From NCBI RefSeq assembly GCF_026151205.1, contig NC_087081.1, positions 14,854,340-14,918,339 of the forward strand: a DNA stretch of 64,000 nt. The letters run 5' to 3'. A program made the translations under genes and the position numbers. Position 1 is the stretch's first letter. Every line of letters begins with the position of its first letter. The DNA is from Bolinopsis microptera (taxonomy: Eukaryota > Ctenophora > Tentaculata > Lobata > Bolinopsidae). Below are positions 49,401-55,400 of the stretch, piece by piece. The notes beneath the pieces were generated by a model, which was given only the letters and a program-made list of their open reading frames with translations, searched no databases and was not told the origin of the DNA.

Positions 49401-52400
49401 GATGGAAATATTCGCAAAGCTCCAGGGAAAGTTGAATTAAGATTTATTTAAAAGTTCCAAGGGAATTTAAATAACCATTTACCTTGCAATCCTCTTTAGT
49501 GAAAGCCATGAAGTTATAAAATTGATTTTCAGTAAACTTCTGATCAGCAGTGACGATTTGGAAGCATCGTTCGTTCAAGGGATCATCAGAATCACCCACG
49601 TGCTTGAAGTTCTCGATAGTCTTAGGATCCTGCAAAAGACAGCTGTTTAACAACAAGCTGAGACATGCATTCTGAACATAGTTTAAAATCTTCAAAAACC
49701 TACCATAAAAATTTACATTCTCTGTTAATGACGAGAGTGAGCTGTGTGTAAAACAGACTACAAGTCTGAGATAATATGCCATATTATACACGCAGCACAG
49801 GGTGGCCTGTATTATAAATGGTATTATATTATGCGGCACGAATTACAAACGACCATCAGCTCAATGGAATTATTTAAGTTTGCTTAATAAGCTAGATTAA
49901 GTACGGGTAAGTAACTGGAATATATAGTTAAGTTGGGGATTTAGAAATTGAAAGGTATTTAAAAGTGTATTTTGTGTAGGGTTAATGTGCAGACACTAGA
50001 CAGTGATGAAACTGTAAAAATGCAAAACAGCTGTTATACTGTATATAGCTAGTGTATAAGTGTGTGTTAAAACACTAAAACACTGTATATACTACACTAA
50101 ACATTACTAATCCTACTATGTATATACTACACTAAACATTACTAATACTAGGTATATACTACTAATCCTACAATTTATATACTCCAAATATTAGGATTCC
50201 TAAAAATAGTTCTATACATCACGCACCACTAGTAATCCTCTAATATCGGTGGTAGTTCTATATATCACTTTATATAACACTAGTTCTAACCAGCCTGCCC
50301 TCTGTGCCCCATTTCAAGCTTTGAACCTTTGTATAGTGGGTACAATGCACCATCTAGCCTGTGTACCCTGTACCCGGTACAGGGTACACAGGCTAGATGG
50401 TACATGTCCACTGTCCAGGGAGAGTACTAATGCTACAAGGTACAATGGTACATGTGAGACTGTGAGTACACATTGCTCCTTGCAGGTGATTAGTGCGTAT
50501 CTTGTATCCCCCCCCCCCACCTCTCACCATTATACTCTATTTGGGAGGGTGTCCTCTGTAATGCACTGACAAATGCATCAGTGATGAGCAGAATGTCTCC
50601 AATTAGTAGTACAATAATAGCTACATTAAACGCGCAGCTACATTAAACGTGCAGCTAGATTAACATTACACGCGTAGCTACATTAACATTACACGTGTAG
50701 CTACATTACACGTGTAGCTACATTACACGTGTAGCTACATTACACGTGTAGCTACATTACACGTGTAGCTACATTAACATTACCCGTGCAGCTACATTAC
50801 ACGACGTGCAGCTACATTACACGTGCAGCTACATTACACGTGCAGCTACATTACACGTGTAGCTACATTACAAGTGTAGCTACATTACACGTGCAGCTAC
50901 ATTAAACGTGCAGCTACATTACACGTGTAGCTACATTACACGTGCAGCAACATTACAAGTGTAGCTACATTACACGTGTAGCTACATTACACGTGTAGCT
51001 ACATAACACCTACAGCTACATTATACGTGTAGCTACATTACACGTGCAGCTAAATTACACGTGTAGCTATATTACACGTGCAGCTACATTACACGTGTAG
51101 CTATTGTCACTACATTACACGTGTAGCTACATTACACGTGCAGCTACATTACACGTGTAGCTATTGTCACTACATTACAATTAAACCATTAGAGTTAACA
51201 CTATTGTTATACGTTTTACCAGTGTGTAATGTGTTTAGTACGTGTGTGTGTGAGACATGTGAGTGTAACTGTGTGATTATACATAGTATGATTGTACATA
51301 GTATAACGTATTGTAACGTACTGTGTGCCGTGAGAGAGCAGTAAAAGTCGCCCAAAATAAACATTTATGAACAATTATAGAACAATGGTGCACTAATAAG
51401 TTTAATAGGTCTTATAAATTTAATAGTGATATATATTTACTACTACTACTAATAAGTTTAATAGTGATATATTTACTACTACTAGTAATAAGTTTAATAA
51501 GTCTAATAAGTTTAATAGTGATATATTTACTGCTACTACTAATATGTTTAATAGTGATATATTTACTACTACTGTACTACTAAGTTTAATAGTGATATAT
51601 TTACTACTACTACTAATAAGTTTAATAAGTCTAATAAGTTTAATAGTGATATATTTACTGCTACTACTAATAAGTTTAATAGTGATATATCTACTACTAC
51701 TACTAATAAGTCTAATAAGTTTAATAGGTCTAATAAGTTTGATAGTGATATATCTACTACTACTACTAATAAGTTTAATAAGTTTAATAAGTGGGACCCA
51801 CAATCCAATAGTTCGTGCTAAATAAGGGTAAATAATCCTAAATAGCTTACCTTTGGACATTTATCAGTTCTTATATCGACTATGTGTGCCACATCAATAA
51901 CGTTACCCTCCTGCAAATATAACATGTAACTCATAAAAATATTCAATAGAACATAAGAATATTCAATTTAAACACATAATTAGGTAGTGTAACTATGGTA
52001 ATTAGTAGTGTAACTATGGTAATTAGGTACATTCGATAACGTGTCGTGTGAGTCTGTAATATGCAAGTTAAAATTGCACTGTTATAATATAGTAGTGTTG
52101 AAAGTATTAAAGCTTTATTATTATCATAGTGTATTGAAACGTAAATTGTACGATTTAATGTGTGTTCAACGAATCTTTATTCGGCACTTTTAAGTAGCTT
52201 CAGCTTTACTGCTATCATAATAGGTGGTTACCATGGTTACAATGTGTAATCATTAGTAAAGCTAAAACTACTTAAAGTATTATTTCACGATACAGTGATA
52301 AATATGACACGACTTTATTACCTCTAACTTCCTAAGTTTATGGAAGGTATCAATAATAACCTTAGACTAACAAGAAATAACACATCTCGTGTTAAGGACT

Positions 52401-55400
52401 TAGTGAGTAAGTGTAATATTATAGCTAGTTGTTATTACTCCTTACTCCTTACTCCTTACTCCTTACTCCTTACTCCTTACTCCTTACTCCTTACTGTTAT
52501 ATTATAATCTGGTGGATTCGTGTAGTGTTTTTGAGTCTCATGATTTGATAGTTCTTTTATTCAAATTTCTGATTGTTTCTGAATAGACTCAGTGAAGACA
52601 GATTCTAATGGAAATAAATAGCTGAATAACGTATCGACATTTCTACGTCATACTCATATTCTGAAATAGTATTAATTCAATTATAACGATCAATATTCAC
52701 ATTAAAAATTTGACGACGAAATTTATTTCAAACAAAATATATAACTGTAAAATAGTTATCAACCGTAAATAGTTTTTAACGAAATCGGAGCAAATATGAA
52801 CATAAAACTGACAACATTATCAAATAGGGCTCATCTGAAAATTAACGAATAGCGTGACGTTATACAGGAGATAAAAGATTAAAAGAGATAAAAGAATTAA
52901 ACGAGAATATTACTATTTACACGTCACTCAACTAAAAACTGTGTTAGATTGTTCAACTCTGTTTTATCGTTGAGTGTTGGTTTATTTTCAACTAAAAATC
53001 GGGCTTCTTTAATCTTTCTGCTGATGAGTGATGTTCCTCTATCTACGATTTGAAGTTTAAGTTTTGGGGGGCCTTTGTGCTGAGGGTGACTTTCCCTGTA
53101 GTGCTTTGCTAGTGGCTTATCTTCGTAAGATTTTGCTGTTGGATTTGCCGCACTACGGTAATGCTCGTCGAACCTGCACTTGATCGGTCTGTATGTTTCC
53201 CCACCATAGTTCTCGGTACAATTGTCTACTTCGCAAGTGATGTGGTAGACGGTATTAGTTGTGGTGCATTCTCCATCGGTTAAAGCTGCGCATGTTCTGC
53301 AGTTTGATGTTGTACAGGATTTCTTGTCAAGGGGTCTGGAGTCTGTAAGGAGATCCTTCAGTTTCCGTCCAGGTTTCTCGACAATTTTGATGGGGAGTCC
53401 ACTATGTCTGACAGCATCTCTGTATTTGCGACTAGTAGCTTCGTTGACATAGGGTAGTTTGAGAATCGCTCCGTCTTGGTCTTTGTTCTGTACGTTCTGA
53501 TTAATTCTCTTTCTACGTTTTCTCTTGTTCTTTATGGTTTCTAAGACTCTATCAGTGTAGCCGTTGTTGATGAGAAGTTTATCTATCATCTTTTCTGAGT
53601 ACTTCTCGTTTTCTCTGTTGTTAGAGACTGCCTCTGCGGTGTTGTACATACTCTCAACAGTAGCATTCTTTGTACGTGTTGTATGATGAGAGTTGTAGTG
53701 GAGGGTGAGTGGCTTTTTCTGTGGTTTTCTGTAGAGTCTAGAATGTACTATTCCATCTGAGTCGATCTTTATTTCCGTGTTGAGGAAGGGAACAAAGTCG
53801 TTCTGATTGTCAGGGTAGTCTACAGTTAGTTTGATAAGTTTGTCAGGATCTTGTTGTTCGATGAGGTTGCACAGTTGCTGAGCTTTTCGTCTGTTGGTGG
53901 TGGCTCCGTTTAGATCGTCGTAAAACCTGCTGTAGGTGGGCAGTGTTATCCTCAGGTCTACGTAGACTGAAAGTTTTTCCAGTTTCCACATTTTGACAGT
54001 AGCTAGTATAGGTGCAGGGTTGGTTCCCATGAACAATCCAAGAAGCTGTAGGTAGACTTGATTGTTGTAGACAAAATATGACTTTCCTAGGGTTGTCTCT
54101 AGTAGTTCTTGTAAATCAGAGAGATGGAGACCGTATGTACTGATTGACTGTCTATTTTCTTTGGCAAATTCCATGACATCTTCTATTGCTGTTAGTACGT
54201 TGATATTGGTGTATAAAGCTTCGACGTCTGCTGTAAAGAAAGTAAGACTCTTCAGATCATTTGGTGTGATGTTTCTAATCCTTCGAAGAAAATCGTGAGT
54301 GTTTTTCAAATGAGAAGGTACTAGATTCATCAGAGGAGATAGAATGTGACAGACGAACCAAAGGATTTTGTGGAAAGGGGAGTTGCAGCCTGAAACAATA
54401 GGTCTAGTTTTCATTGTGTCAGGGTTAAGAGTCTTGATCTCATCACTTGTGTACTTGTGTGTTTTAAGCATCACTCTTGCAGTAGCGAGGGTGGTGTGAT
54501 GGCTCATTAACAGGTTAGTAACATCTTGAGGGAGATTACGACTCTTGGCAATGTTCTTGAATGTTGAGTTAACATCGTCTTCTAGAGTTTTAGTTAACTT
54601 GTTTATGTACTTTTGTTTGCCCAGTTTATCCTGTGGTATGTCGATCTTCTTGTAGACGTTTCCATTGTTGAGGTGAGTTGTAGTTGTCCTGATGTGATCT
54701 TCTTTAGGCATTACTACAAACTCTGCTGTTTTGTCAGCGACGGAAATTTGAAGGTCTTCATTGTTCTTCAGGTTTCTGAGGGCAGTTCGTTGTTTTGGAG
54801 TGAGATTGGGTGTGACTTGAGCTGTCTTGGTGATGTTGATCAGATCTCGTCGAAGTGCACCCAATTTGTTCTCGACGGTAGTGTCTGCTAGAGGTGGAGC
54901 ACGAGTGTAAGTTTGCTCGAATGGTGCAATGTTCTTCAAATGTTGTTTAAGCGTCTTAGTTGAGTAGGTGTTAGCGAATAACTCTTTCCAACGCACATTA
55001 ATGGCCATTGCAGCAATATTCTCCTGTACCGTAGTGAGTAAGGCCTCCTTTCCTTTCTTGTCCAGTCGTGGGGTTAGGGCATACCCTGGACCGAGGCTGA
55101 GTAGGCTTACAGTGTCATCATTGATCATGTTCTCTGGAATGTTGACGAACGTGACCTTTTCTCTCGGGGTAGCGAGTGGAGGGGGATGAGTAGGGGAAGT
55201 AGGATTGGAATTGGAGTGTTGATAAAGCGGGCGAGGAGGGGAGGTAGAGGAGGATGAACGTAGAGTAGGACGATGATCGAAAATGGTATATAGAGGGGGT
55301 GGTAGTTGGTCCTGTTTCTTAATGTGGTGGTACAAGTGGATATAAGAGAAGTTCTGATTGAATTTTTCTCTGTTTTTCCAACAGGGGAGGTAGTATTTGT

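Noticed and set aside
53261-55189. Plus-strand ORFs opposite the Penelope RT
   Set aside because: Antisense shadows of the 956-codon RT frame.
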